From: Stenotrophomonas maltophilia | GTDB taxonomy: Bacteria > Pseudomonadota > Gammaproteobacteria > Xanthomonadales > Xanthomonadaceae | Direction: 5' to 3' | NCBI GenBank assembly: GCA_002364755.1 | Contig: DEZI01000017.1 | Location: forward strand, 162,685 to 226,684 | Length of the DNA stretch: 64,000 nt | In this document: one piece after another, positions 35,801-44,280 of the stretch | How positions within the stretch are numbered: the first letter of the stretch is position 1 | Layout: the number at the start of each line of letters is the position of its first letter | Translations under genes and position numbers: made by a program | Notes under the pieces: generated by a model | The model's input: only the letters and a program-made list of their open reading frames with translations | Told to the model about the DNA's origin: nothing | Databases searched by the model: none

Positions 35801-36454
35801 ATGCAGGTCAGTCTTTCGCGTGTGCACTTTCCCGTCACCACGCTGGGGCCGGGCCAGCGGCTCGGCATCTGGTTCCAGGGCTGCAGCATCCGCTGCCCCG
35901 GCTGCATCTCGGCCGATACATGGGGACCGGGCCATCGCCGCATCGAGGTGGACGTGCTGCTTGAGCAGCTCGCGCCGTGGTGGCAGCAGGCCGACGGGGT
36001 GACGATCTCCGGCGGCGAGCCGTTCGACCAGTTCGAAGCACTGTGCGCCCTGCTGCGCGGCCTGCGCTCGCGTGGACCCGGCGACATCCTGGTCTACAGC
36101 GGCCATCCGCTGGAGGCGCTGCAGGCGCGCTTGCACCACGCGGAGGGTCTGATTGACGGCCTGATGAGCGACCCCTACCTCGCCGCTGCCGGGCAGACCC
36201 GGGCGCTGCGCGGCAGCGACAACCAGCGGCTGAGCCTGCTGACCGACCTTGGCCGCGAACGGCTGGCAGGACTTGATCGCCTGCATGCGACCGCAGACAA
36301 GGTGCTGGACATCATGTTTGACGACGATGGCAGCGTGTGGATGGCCGGCATCCCCCGACACAATGATCTGCTGCGCCTGCGCGGAATGCTGCGCGCGCAA
36401 GGTCATTACCTACAGACCAGCGCGCACGCCCCGAGCGGCGGCGACGTGGAGTAA
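35801..36454 (+). CDS. NrdG-like radical SAM protein (insert operon, gene 2)
   Basis: A 217-residue protein with the radical-SAM cluster motif CSIRCPGC (Cys-x3-Cys-x2-Cys) and the SAM-binding SGGEPFDQ. Length and layout are those of small activating enzymes such as NrdG and pyruvate formate-lyase activase, which place a glycyl radical on a partner. No glycyl-radical enzyme is encoded nearby, so the substrate is open: it could modify an operon protein, a nucleotide or RNA. It starts at ATG 35801, 2 bases after the AAA+ gene and 4 bases before the helicase gene. General metabolism as a plain NrdG is unlikely given the context. Confidence 0.85.
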   Translation: MQVSLSRVHFPVTTLGPGQRLGIWFQGCSIRCPGCISADTWGPGHRRIEVDVLLEQLAPWWQQADGVTISGGEPFDQFEALCALLRGLRSRGPGDILVYSGHPLEALQARLHHAEGLIDGLMSDPYLAAAGQTRALRGSDNQRLSLLTDLGRERLAGLDRLHATADKVLDIMFDDDGSVWMAGIPRHNDLLRLRGMLRAQGHYLQTSAHAPSGGDVE

Positions 36455-36458
36455 CCGC

Positions 36459-39400
36459 ATGATCCGATTCTGCCCGAACTGCCATACCGAACGCGGTCTG
36501 CATGAACTGTTCTGCGAAGGCGAGGTCGGCACGCATCCCTGCGGGTGGGACCTGGCTGGCGAGCCCATCCATGCTGATGGCTGGCGGCCGCGCATCTTGC
36601 GCACCCAGGAAGAGGTTTCCGAGGTGCCGCACGATGCGCGCGTCGAAGCCCTCTGCAGCAACGGCCACGCACTGGACGCCGGCGACCTCATGTGCCTGGA
36701 GTGCGGCGCAGAACCCGCAACCGGGGATGCACCGGCAATGCCGCGTGCTGCCGATGCCGCCCCCGACGCAGCGCCCGATGCCGATGCAGCGACTGCCGAA
36801 ACGGTCATCGACCAGTGGCGGCTGCTGCGCCAGATCAGCAGCAGCGATGGCGTCCGCGAGCGCTACCAGGCCGAGCATGCGCAGACTGGGCAGGTGGCGG
36901 TGCTCACCCTGTACCGCGCCGGCGCCGAGCCGGACCCCGCGGTCTACGATGTCATCCGGCGGCTGCCGCGTGAGCACGTGCCGGACATCATCGCGACCGG
37001 GCGCTGGGATGACCGTGCCTATGAGGTGGTGGAGATGCTTGCCGGCGGCAGCCTGGCCGATCTCGGCAGCGTCATTGCCGATGGTGAGGCCGTGCGCCAT
37101 GTGGTGCGTGAGCTGGGCCAGGCCCTGCACGCCTTCAACGAAGCCGGACTGCGCCACCGTGACCTGCGCCCAGCCAGCCTGCTGATCCGTTCGCGCGACC
37201 CTCTGGACATGGTCATCAGCGGCTTCGGCTCAGCGCGCCTGTCCGAGTTCGACCTGGACATCGTCTCGCCGCTGGAAACCAGCCGCTACATGGCGCCCGA
37301 AGCCATTGCCGGCGGCGTCGCCGCTGCCTCGGACTGGTGGAGCCTGGGCATGATCCTGCTGGAACAGTTGACCCAGGGTCGCTGCTTCGAGGGGACCCAC
37401 GCCAACGCCTACCTGATCCACGTGCTGGCCAATGGCGTACCGATTCCGCCGGACATCGATCCGGACCTGAACCTGCTGCTGCGCGGCCTGCTGGTGCGTG
37501 ACCGCCACCAGCGCTGGCAGTGGCCGCAGGTGTCGGACTGGCTGGCCGGTATCGCGGTGGCCGCGCCGCCCTCGCCCGCGCAGGAACGCGATGAAGGTGA
37601 CGGCGCAAGCCTGCGCCTCGGCGAACGACGCTTCCAGCGCCCTGCGATCTTTGCCCTGGAGGCGGCACAGGCCGAGCACTGGGACGAAGCACGTGACAGC
37701 CTGTTGCGCGGGGTCATCGTCACCTGGGCAGACCAGGCCGGGCTTGCGCCTTCCATCGTGTCCGCGCTCCGCCAGGTGGTCCAGCATGAGGGCGTGGAGG
37801 AGGATTTCAGGCTGATGCTGGCGTTGAAGATCCTCAACCCGGAAATGCCGCTCATCCACCGTGGCAGCATCGTCACCCCTGGCTGGCTGCTTGAGAACCC
37901 ACTGGAAGGCTACCGCCTGATCAGCGGCTCGGTACCGGACCTGCTTGAACAACTGCAGACCGATGCGTGGCTGTCGCGGCTGAAGCTGCGTGCGCAGAAC
38001 GTGCGACAGCGCGCGCTTCACCAGCAGATCGACCTCATCGAAGAAGTGCTCCGGGTCTACCTGTTGTCCACCTCGCGGGCACGCCTGGCCAGCCAGTGGC
38101 AGGAACGGCAGCGGCTGCTGCCGGATACGGACCACCCCGGCCTGGCAACCCTGGCCGAACGCAGGATGGTCACCGAGGAGGACCTGATCGTCCTGCTCAG
38201 TGCCGCCATCGGGCAGTTCCGCTCGGTCGATGCCATCGTCGCCGAGGCGACCGAACTGGCGGCCAAGGCCGGGCTTGCCGAGTGGGATGCCGCAGCGGCC
38301 ACCCTGCTGCTGCAGCACCCACGCACCGAGCTGTACCGGGCGATGGACGAACGTATCCTGGGCTTCGCGCGCTGCGGCATGCCCGTCATCGACAGCTGGG
38401 CCGAACAGTTCCGCCTGGAACGGCGCATGCCGCTGGCGCGCGCGCTGGTGGTGCTGGCCGTCCCCGGCAGCCGCTGGCAGCAGCCGCAGCGCCAGCAGTA
38501 CGTGGCCCAGATCCTGGACTTCTTCGAAAAGAAGGTTGTGACCGCCGTCATGCGTGGCCCCCTGGTGCGGATGAGCATCGGCAAGACCACCGGGCGGGTG
38601 GATATCCGCGAACTGGACTGCCCGCGGCGCCCTGCCCCCGCCCTGCTCGACCACCTGCTGCAGCGCAACGCACGCGCCGTGGCGGTCGATCCGGAAGCGC
38701 TCCAGCGCACCCCTGCGGCTGAACAGCGGCTGCGCTCGCTGCTGCGGCAGAGCACCCTTTACAAGCGCGATACCGGTATCGATGGCCTGTACCTCGGCTT
38801 CCCGTTCCTGCTCAGCCGCGATCCGCGCAGCAACGCGCGCACCCGCATCATTCCGCTGCTGTTGTGGCCGGTAAAGCTGGACATGGCGCTGGCCCAACGC
38901 TACCAGGCCAACCTTGCCTTCGATGGCGAGCGCGAAGAAGTGCGGATCAATCCGGCACTGGAAAGCATCGTGGGTTCGGAGATGTTCCGCCGCTGGCAGA
39001 CATCGGCCGATGAACTGCTGGGCCGATCGTCGCTGCGCGCTTCCGACGTGATGGATGCCTTCGGCATGCTGGCCCGTGTCCGCTCACGCACCCTGACGGC
39101 CCTGCCCGGCCCCGATGTGGCGGTCGATCCACTCGGCGACGAACTGGAATGTGCCGCTGTCTTCTTCCATGTCACCTTCATGGGCCAGGCAATTGGCGAG
39201 GACCTCCGGCAGCTGAAGGTGCTCCCGCCCAACGGCACCGGCCTGGAGACGGCGCTGCGCCTGGCACCGCCTGCGGCCGGCGAGGCCGATGCGGCCGCGG
39301 CGGCTACCGCTGCGCCGCCCGAGCTGGAACGCTACTTCACCGTCGCCAGCGATCCTTCTCAGGAGGCCGCGGTGCTGCGGGCCCGCCAGGGCCCAGGCCT

Positions 39401-42400
39401 GTTGATCGAAGGGCCGCCCGGCACCGGCAAGAGCCAGACCATCGTCAACATGGTGGCCGATGCGATCGGCCGCGGGCGCAGCCTGCTGATCGTCTGCCAG
39501 AAGCACGCCGCGCTTGAGGTCGTGCACAAACGCCTGGTTGCCGAAGGCCTGGGCCAGCGCATCGTCATGCTCAACGACGTCAACCAGGATCGCGAGCCGG
39601 TCATCCGCTCGATCCGCGAACAGTTGGAACGCCTGTTCGCCGAGGGCAGCGGTGATCAGGACCGGCGCGCCGCGCGCGAGCGTACCGCCGCCCGAATCGA
39701 GGCCCTTGAAGGCGATCTGGACCGCTTCCAGCACAGCCTGCATCGCATCGATCCGCTCAGCCACCTCAGCTATCGGCAGCTGCTGGGCGAGCTGATCGAG
39801 CTGGAGACCGGCGCACCGCCCCTGGAATTTCCCGCGCTGCGGCAGCGCCTGGGCACACTGGACATGGCCCAGCTCACCGCGCTTGAAGAGCAGTGTGCCC
39901 CGCTGGTGCGCTGGTGGCTGCCGGCCCGCTACGAAGGCAGTGCGTTGGCGGACCTTCAGCCGTTTGCCGCAGATGCCGCCACGGTGGAAGCCTTCGCCGA
40001 AAGCCTGCAGGCCTTCATGCAGGCCGAACAGCAACGCCAGCAGACCTTGGCCGACCATCCGGCCAGCTTCGAGATCGAGGATGCGGCGCCCTACCGGGCC
40101 TGGATCAGTGCGCATGTGACCACGCTGCTGGCCCTGCGTGACGAACAGCGCCAGCGTCTTGCCCGCTGGCTGCCGATCTTCCGCAGCGCAAGCGGCAGTG
40201 ATCCGGTCAAGGGCGACGGCCTGGTCGTCCAGCTGCGGCGGGTCGAGCAGCAGCTTGGCCAGGCCAATCATGGCAGCGCGGTGCCGGGCCTGTCCGCCGC
40301 ACTGGCCCGGCTGGATGAAGCAACACTGCGCCGGCATGCGCAGGACTGCACGGACGTGATCGCGCGTACGACCTGGTGGGCCCGCCTGAATCCACGCCAC
40401 CTCGTACAGCACGGCCGCCTCAAGCGGCTGCTGCGCGACCACGGTGGCGTCGCATCTCCTGCCGCCTTGCCAGCGCTGCTGGGCGCAGTGCGCCTGGAGC
40501 TGCAGCTGGCCCCGTTGCGCAGCCAGTACAACAGCGCGCGCGCGGTGCTGGGGCTTCCGGCCGTCGCCGCCGATGGCGGTGCCGATCTGCTGCCACAGCT
40601 GCATCAGGATCTCGCCGGGCTGCTGGAGGTGCAGGCCCTGGCGCGCGCGCTTGCGCAATCCCCGCGTGCGCAGCAGACCGACACCGCCATGCTGACCGCC
40701 GACAAGGCCCAGCTGCAGATCCTGCTGGATGACTTTGAGGCCTCGCTGCTGAGGCATACCGCGCGCCAGGCCAGCCTGCACCAGCTTGCCCCCCTCCAGG
40801 AATGGCTCGATGACCCGCTGGCCGAACAGCTGCGCCACAACGTCCTGCACGACCTGGACAACCAGCTTGCGCTGGAACGGCTGCACGCCGCGCTGCCCAC
40901 CCTGGCGGCCTATCAACGGTTCCGTGGCCGCGCCGGTCAGCTCGATGATGCCGCCCGCCAGCTGCTGGGACAGCTGCGCCAGCGTGAGGCACAGCTGGAT
41001 GCGGTGCCCGCCGACCAGCTGGAGGGCGCCGTACGCCGGCTGCTGAACCGCGAGGCCCGGCTGGGCTGGAAGCACCGTATCGAGCACGAACTGCCCGAAC
41101 TTCAGTTCAGCCAGGACGAAGCGCAGGCGAAGATCACCGCCCTGGCCGAGGCCGACCGGCAGATGCGCCGCCTGAACCGTGATCTGCTTGGCGGCCAGCT
41201 GGACATGGCCGCTCTGGGCAACCGCAAACAATGGGAAGACGTCACCCGGCTGACCGGGCGCCGGTCGCGGCGCCTGCGCGAGTTCATCGAGCTGGGCAGC
41301 GAACTGGGCCTCATGCACCTTCGCCCGGTTTGGCTGATGAACCCGGATGTGGCCAGCCGCGTACTGCCGCTGCAGGCCGGCCTGTTCGATACCGTGATCT
41401 ACGACGAGGCCTCGCAGATGCCGGTGGAGTACGCCCTGCCCACCCTGTTCCGTGGCAAGGTCACGATCATCAGTGGTGACGAAAAGCAGATGCCGCCCAC
41501 CGCCTTCTTCTCCAGCCGCGTGGATAGCGATGAAGCCGAGATGTTCGATGGCGATGAGCCGGACGCCGAGGCCGACGAGGCGCAGCGCGAGGCATTTGAG
41601 GACGACTGGAACCGGCGCGAGATCAAGGATTGCCCGGACCTGCTGCAGCTGGCGCGCACCGTGCTGCCTACGACCACCCTGCAGATCCATTACCGCTCGG
41701 CGTACCGCGAACTCATCGGCTTCTCCAATGCGTCCTTCTACGGCAACCGTCTGAACGTGCCGGTGCGCCACCCGCAGGCACGCATCCAGCAGATCAAGCC
41801 GCTGCAGCTGATCCAGGTCGATGGCCTGTACCAGAACCAGACCAACGCGCGGGAGGCAGAACGCGTGGTGGCCTACCTTGAGGCCCTGTGGCAGGCGCCC
41901 CGTGCGCAGCGCCCTTCGGTGGGCGTGGTGACCTTCAACCGCAAGCAGGCCGAGCTGATCGAGGACCAGCTGGAACTGCGCGCCAGCGAGGACGAACCGT
42001 TCCGGCTGGCCCTGCAGCAGGAACGCGAGCGGGTCGTGGAAGGTGAAGACATGTCGGTGTTCATCAAGAACGTGGAGAACGTGCAGGGCGACGAGCGCGA
42101 CGTGATTGTGTTCTCCACCACCTTCGGCCGCAATGGCCAGGGTACGTTCCGGCGCAACTTCGGTGTGCTCGGCCAGACCGGCGGCGAGCGGCGGCTGAAC
42201 GTGGCCGTCACCCGTGCGCGGCAGAAAGTGGTGATGATCACCTCGATGCCGATCAACGATGTGTCGGATATGTTCAATACCCAGCGCGCCCCCGCTACCC
42301 CGCGCGACTATCTGCAGGGCTACCTGGAATACGCGCGTGCCCTGTGTGCAGGTGAGTTCGAGGCCAGCACGAACCTGCTCAACCGCCTGCAGACCGACCG

Positions 42401-42803
42401 CAGCGCGGCTCCAAGCACGGCACGAGGTACCCAGGACGGTTTCGTCGCCATCGTCGGGGAGTACCTGCGCTTGCTGGGCTGGGCTGCCAACCCGGCCAAC
42501 GAAGGTGATGCCTTTGGCCTGGATTTCGCCATCGAAGACCCGCGCACGGGTCTGTACGCCATTGGCATCGAGTGCGATGCGCCCAGCCATGGCTTGCTGC
42601 AGCGGGCCCGCGCCCGCGAGATCTGGCGCCCGACGGTGCTGGGGCGCGCCATTCCCCGGCTACATCGTGTGTCGTCGCAGGGCTGGTACCACGACGGAGA
42701 TGGCGAGCGCGCACGATTGCGCCAGGCAGTGGAGCAGGCGTTGGAACCTTCCGCCCCATTCCAAGGCCTTGAGCATATTCCCGCCCCGGAGGCCTCCGCA
42801 TGA
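36459..42803 (+). CDS. Zinc ribbon-pseudokinase-SF1 helicase-nuclease giant protein (insert operon, gene 3)
   Basis: A 2114-residue protein starting at ATG 36459. Order: two zinc-binding clusters (C5, C8, C19, C28; C66, H70, C79, C82); a protein-kinase fold, about 118-365, with HRD at 233-235 and APE at 279-281 but without catalytic residues (Lys replaced in VAVL at 146-149; DFG is GFG at 255-257); a helical region; a DUF4011-like segment near 777 (LYLGFPFLLSRDP); an SF1 helicase of the COG1112 type with Walker A GPPGTGKS at 985-992, a coiled-coil insertion, DEAS at 1649, GDEKQMPP at 1673 and VTRAR at 1917; and a C-terminal MTES_1575-type nuclease with IECDAPSH (E2038, D2040). Likely a sensor-effector on nucleic acid; defence is inference. 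Confidence 0.88.
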   Translation: MIRFCPNCHTERGLHELFCEGEVGTHPCGWDLAGEPIHADGWRPRILRTQEEVSEVPHDARVEALCSNGHALDAGDLMCLECGAEPATGDAPAMPRAADAAPDAAPDADAATAETVIDQWRLLRQISSSDGVRERYQAEHAQTGQVAVLTLYRAGAEPDPAVYDVIRRLPREHVPDIIATGRWDDRAYEVVEMLAGGSLADLGSVIADGEAVRHVVRELGQALHAFNEAGLRHRDLRPASLLIRSRDPLDMVISGFGSARLSEFDLDIVSPLETSRYMAPEAIAGGVAAASDWWSLGMILLEQLTQGRCFEGTHANAYLIHVLANGVPIPPDIDPDLNLLLRGLLVRDRHQRWQWPQVSDWLAGIAVAAPPSPAQERDEGDGASLRLGERRFQRPAIFALEAAQAEHWDEARDSLLRGVIVTWADQAGLAPSIVSALRQVVQHEGVEEDFRLMLALKILNPEMPLIHRGSIVTPGWLLENPLEGYRLISGSVPDLLEQLQTDAWLSRLKLRAQNVRQRALHQQIDLIEEVLRVYLLSTSRARLASQWQERQRLLPDTDHPGLATLAERRMVTEEDLIVLLSAAIGQFRSVDAIVAEATELAAKAGLAEWDAAAATLLLQHPRTELYRAMDERILGFARCGMPVIDSWAEQFRLERRMPLARALVVLAVPGSRWQQPQRQQYVAQILDFFEKKVVTAVMRGPLVRMSIGKTTGRVDIRELDCPRRPAPALLDHLLQRNARAVAVDPEALQRTPAAEQRLRSLLRQSTLYKRDTGIDGLYLGFPFLLSRDPRSNARTRIIPLLLWPVKLDMALAQRYQANLAFDGEREEVRINPALESIVGSEMFRRWQTSADELLGRSSLRASDVMDAFGMLARVRSRTLTALPGPDVAVDPLGDELECAAVFFHVTFMGQAIGEDLRQLKVLPPNGTGLETALRLAPPAAGEADAAAAATAAPPELERYFTVASDPSQEAAVLRARQGPGLLIEGPPGTGKSQTIVNMVADAIGRGRSLLIVCQKHAALEVVHKRLVAEGLGQRIVMLNDVNQDREPVIRSIREQLERLFAEGSGDQDRRAARERTAARIEALEGDLDRFQHSLHRIDPLSHLSYRQLLGELIELETGAPPLEFPALRQRLGTLDMAQLTALEEQCAPLVRWWLPARYEGSALADLQPFAADAATVEAFAESLQAFMQAEQQRQQTLADHPASFEIEDAAPYRAWISAHVTTLLALRDEQRQRLARWLPIFRSASGSDPVKGDGLVVQLRRVEQQLGQANHGSAVPGLSAALARLDEATLRRHAQDCTDVIARTTWWARLNPRHLVQHGRLKRLLRDHGGVASPAALPALLGAVRLELQLAPLRSQYNSARAVLGLPAVAADGGADLLPQLHQDLAGLLEVQALARALAQSPRAQQTDTAMLTADKAQLQILLDDFEASLLRHTARQASLHQLAPLQEWLDDPLAEQLRHNVLHDLDNQLALERLHAALPTLAAYQRFRGRAGQLDDAARQLLGQLRQREAQLDAVPADQLEGAVRRLLNREARLGWKHRIEHELPELQFSQDEAQAKITALAEADRQMRRLNRDLLGGQLDMAALGNRKQWEDVTRLTGRRSRRLREFIELGSELGLMHLRPVWLMNPDVASRVLPLQAGLFDTVIYDEASQMPVEYALPTLFRGKVTIISGDEKQMPPTAFFSSRVDSDEAEMFDGDEPDAEADEAQREAFEDDWNRREIKDCPDLLQLARTVLPTTTLQIHYRSAYRELIGFSNASFYGNRLNVPVRHPQARIQQIKPLQLIQVDGLYQNQTNAREAERVVAYLEALWQAPRAQRPSVGVVTFNRKQAELIEDQLELRASEDEPFRLALQQERERVVEGEDMSVFIKNVENVQGDERDVIVFSTTFGRNGQGTFRRNFGVLGQTGGERRLNVAVTRARQKVVMITSMPINDVSDMFNTQRAPATPRDYLQGYLEYARALCAGEFEASTNLLNRLQTDRSAAPSTARGTQDGFVAIVGEYLRLLGWAANPANEGDAFGLDFAIEDPRTGLYAIGIECDAPSHGLLQRARAREIWRPTVLGRAIPRLHRVSSQGWYHDGDGERARLRQAVEQALEPSAPFQGLEHIPAPEASA

Positions 42804-44152
42804 GTGGTCCGAAAGTAGTCCGTATCCAATCCGAAGCGGAACTGCGCTCTCTGCGCGAGGACATGTTGCGCCTGCTGGAGCGCGAGGTGCAGCGCTGGCA
42901 ACAACGCGCCCTGCAGCTGCAGACCCTGGAACAGGCGCAGCTCGCCGCCGTGCTGGCACGCCGTGACACGCTGCGCGCGGCAATCGCCAACACTGGCAAT
43001 GCGCAATACGCCCTCCTGATCAACGCAGAGAGGGCCTGGCTGCGCGCCGACATCGCCGAGCGTGAGGAACGCGCAATAGAACAACGCATCGCGCAGCGCC
43101 AACGCGGCCGGCGCCAGCAACAGAATGCCGGCACCCTCCTCAAGGCACTGCATGCCGGCGGCGTGACGGTGGATGCCGACCTGTCCGCGGCACTGACCCG
43201 GTTGGCGAATGGCGGCACCGAACCGCATGCCGAGGGCCTGCTGGCACGGGCGACGCTGGCGCTTGCCCAGCTCGAACAGGGCGAGACACTCAGTCAGGCA
43301 CAGCGCGGGATTGCCGCAGCGCTGCGCGAGGAGGATGCCACTGAACCTGCCACCGCCGGGCGCGCGGCAGCCACCGAACGTGACCCACGGCTGCTGCGCA
43401 TTGATCGGCACATCGCCGAGCTGCAGCTGCTGCAGGGAGAAAGCGCCGCGTTGCCATTCCAGCAAGCGCTGGGTGCAGCCGAGGCGGAGGCCGACGCGCA
43501 GCGGCGCAACCTGCTGCTGGACAGTCTGGTCTTGGATCTTGCCTGCGCTGCCAATACCTACCGTCAGCAGCGTGAGCACCTGACGCATCTGCAGGACCTG
43601 GCCCACATCCTCGGTACGCTGGATGCGGACAACCACGTCGAGCTGCTGCGCGAGGCCGCCGCCGCCGATACCCAGGTGCCGGCTGCCCGCCTGCTCGCGT
43701 TGGCCGACGCCTGCCAGCAGGCCATCGATCACCACCACCAGGTGCAGGCGGCCGCCTCGCGCCGCGCCGCCCTGCTGGCCGGGCTCGCCGAGCTGGGCTA
43801 CGAAGTGCGCGAAGGCATGGAAACGGCCTGGACCGACCAGGGGCGCGTCGTTCTGCGTCGACCCGCGAGCCCCGGCTATGGCGTGGAACTCGGCGGAAAT
43901 GCCGGAAATGGTCGGCTGCAGGTGCGCGCGGTGGCGATGGACGCCCAGCGTGACCGCAGCCGCGACCGCGACGTGGAGACACTCTGGTGCGGTGACTTCT
44001 CACGCCTGCAGGCGCAACTGAGCGCGCAAGGCAGCGACCTGCAGATCGAGCGCGCCTTGGGCGTGGGGGAAGTGCCGCTGAAGGAAGTGGAGGCCGCCAC
44101 CGAGGCAGCCCGGTCAATCTCTGCCGCCGTCGAGCGCTCCCAGGGCACCTGA
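42800..44152 (+). CDS. Coiled-coil protein (insert operon, gene 4)
   Basis: A 450-residue protein I cannot assign. Residues 1-110 (LREDMLRLLEREVQRWQQRAL; REERAIEQRIAQRQRGRRQQ) and 190-330 are charged and helical with heptad character; about 335-420 is a small mixed domain (LAELGYEVREGMETAWTDQG, VVLRRPASPGYGVELG) that resembles no family I know. There is no signal peptide, membrane segment or catalytic motif. The ATG overlaps the helicase stop (ATGA), so the two are translationally coupled and probably bind each other. It may be a scaffold or sensor of the system. Confidence 0.75.
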   Translation: MSGPKVVRIQSEAELRSLREDMLRLLEREVQRWQQRALQLQTLEQAQLAAVLARRDTLRAAIANTGNAQYALLINAERAWLRADIAEREERAIEQRIAQRQRGRRQQQNAGTLLKALHAGGVTVDADLSAALTRLANGGTEPHAEGLLARATLALAQLEQGETLSQAQRGIAAALREEDATEPATAGRAAATERDPRLLRIDRHIAELQLLQGESAALPFQQALGAAEAEADAQRRNLLLDSLVLDLACAANTYRQQREHLTHLQDLAHILGTLDADNHVELLREAAAADTQVPAARLLALADACQQAIDHHHQVQAAASRRAALLAGLAELGYEVREGMETAWTDQGRVVLRRPASPGYGVELGGNAGNGRLQVRAVAMDAQRDRSRDRDVETLWCGDFSRLQAQLSAQGSDLQIERALGVGEVPLKEVEAATEAARSISAAVERSQGT

Positions 44153-44162
44153 ATCTGCTTTG

Positions 44163-44231
44163 GTAGGTGCCAACCTTGGTTGGCACGCGCCTTCCACGCC
44201 AACGGCCCGCCGGGCAAGGCCCGGCGCTACC
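44163..44231 (+). repeat. Two REP elements at the right side of the insert
   Basis: GTAG with GTGCCAACC-TT-GGTTGGCAC (44163-44184) is one SMAG subtype; GCCGGGCAAGGCCCGGCGCTAC (44210-44231) is another in the opposite direction. A degenerate third copy follows at 44249-44272. They lie between the operon's last gene and the right flhB repeat. Confidence 0.8.
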
Positions 44232-44280
44232 AATCCCCTGCATGTGCAACGGCCCGGCGCTGCCCGGCACCGGCAATGGC

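Noticed and set aside
35801..36454. Housekeeping anaerobic ribonucleotide reductase activase (nrdG)
   Set aside because: No nrdD next to it and it is tightly coupled to the ATPase and helicase genes.
36249..36458. Upstream extension of the helicase gene
   Set aside because: It overlaps the radical SAM gene in another frame; zinc-ribbon residues start right after ATG 36459, which lies 4 bases after the previous stop.
39084..42590. Long minus-strand open frame of 1168 codons
   Set aside because: It is the antisense of the helicase gene, has no domain-like pattern and is explained by high GC content.
42800..44152. SMC-like ATPase
   Set aside because: The helical parts suggest it, but there is no Walker A, signature motif or hinge.
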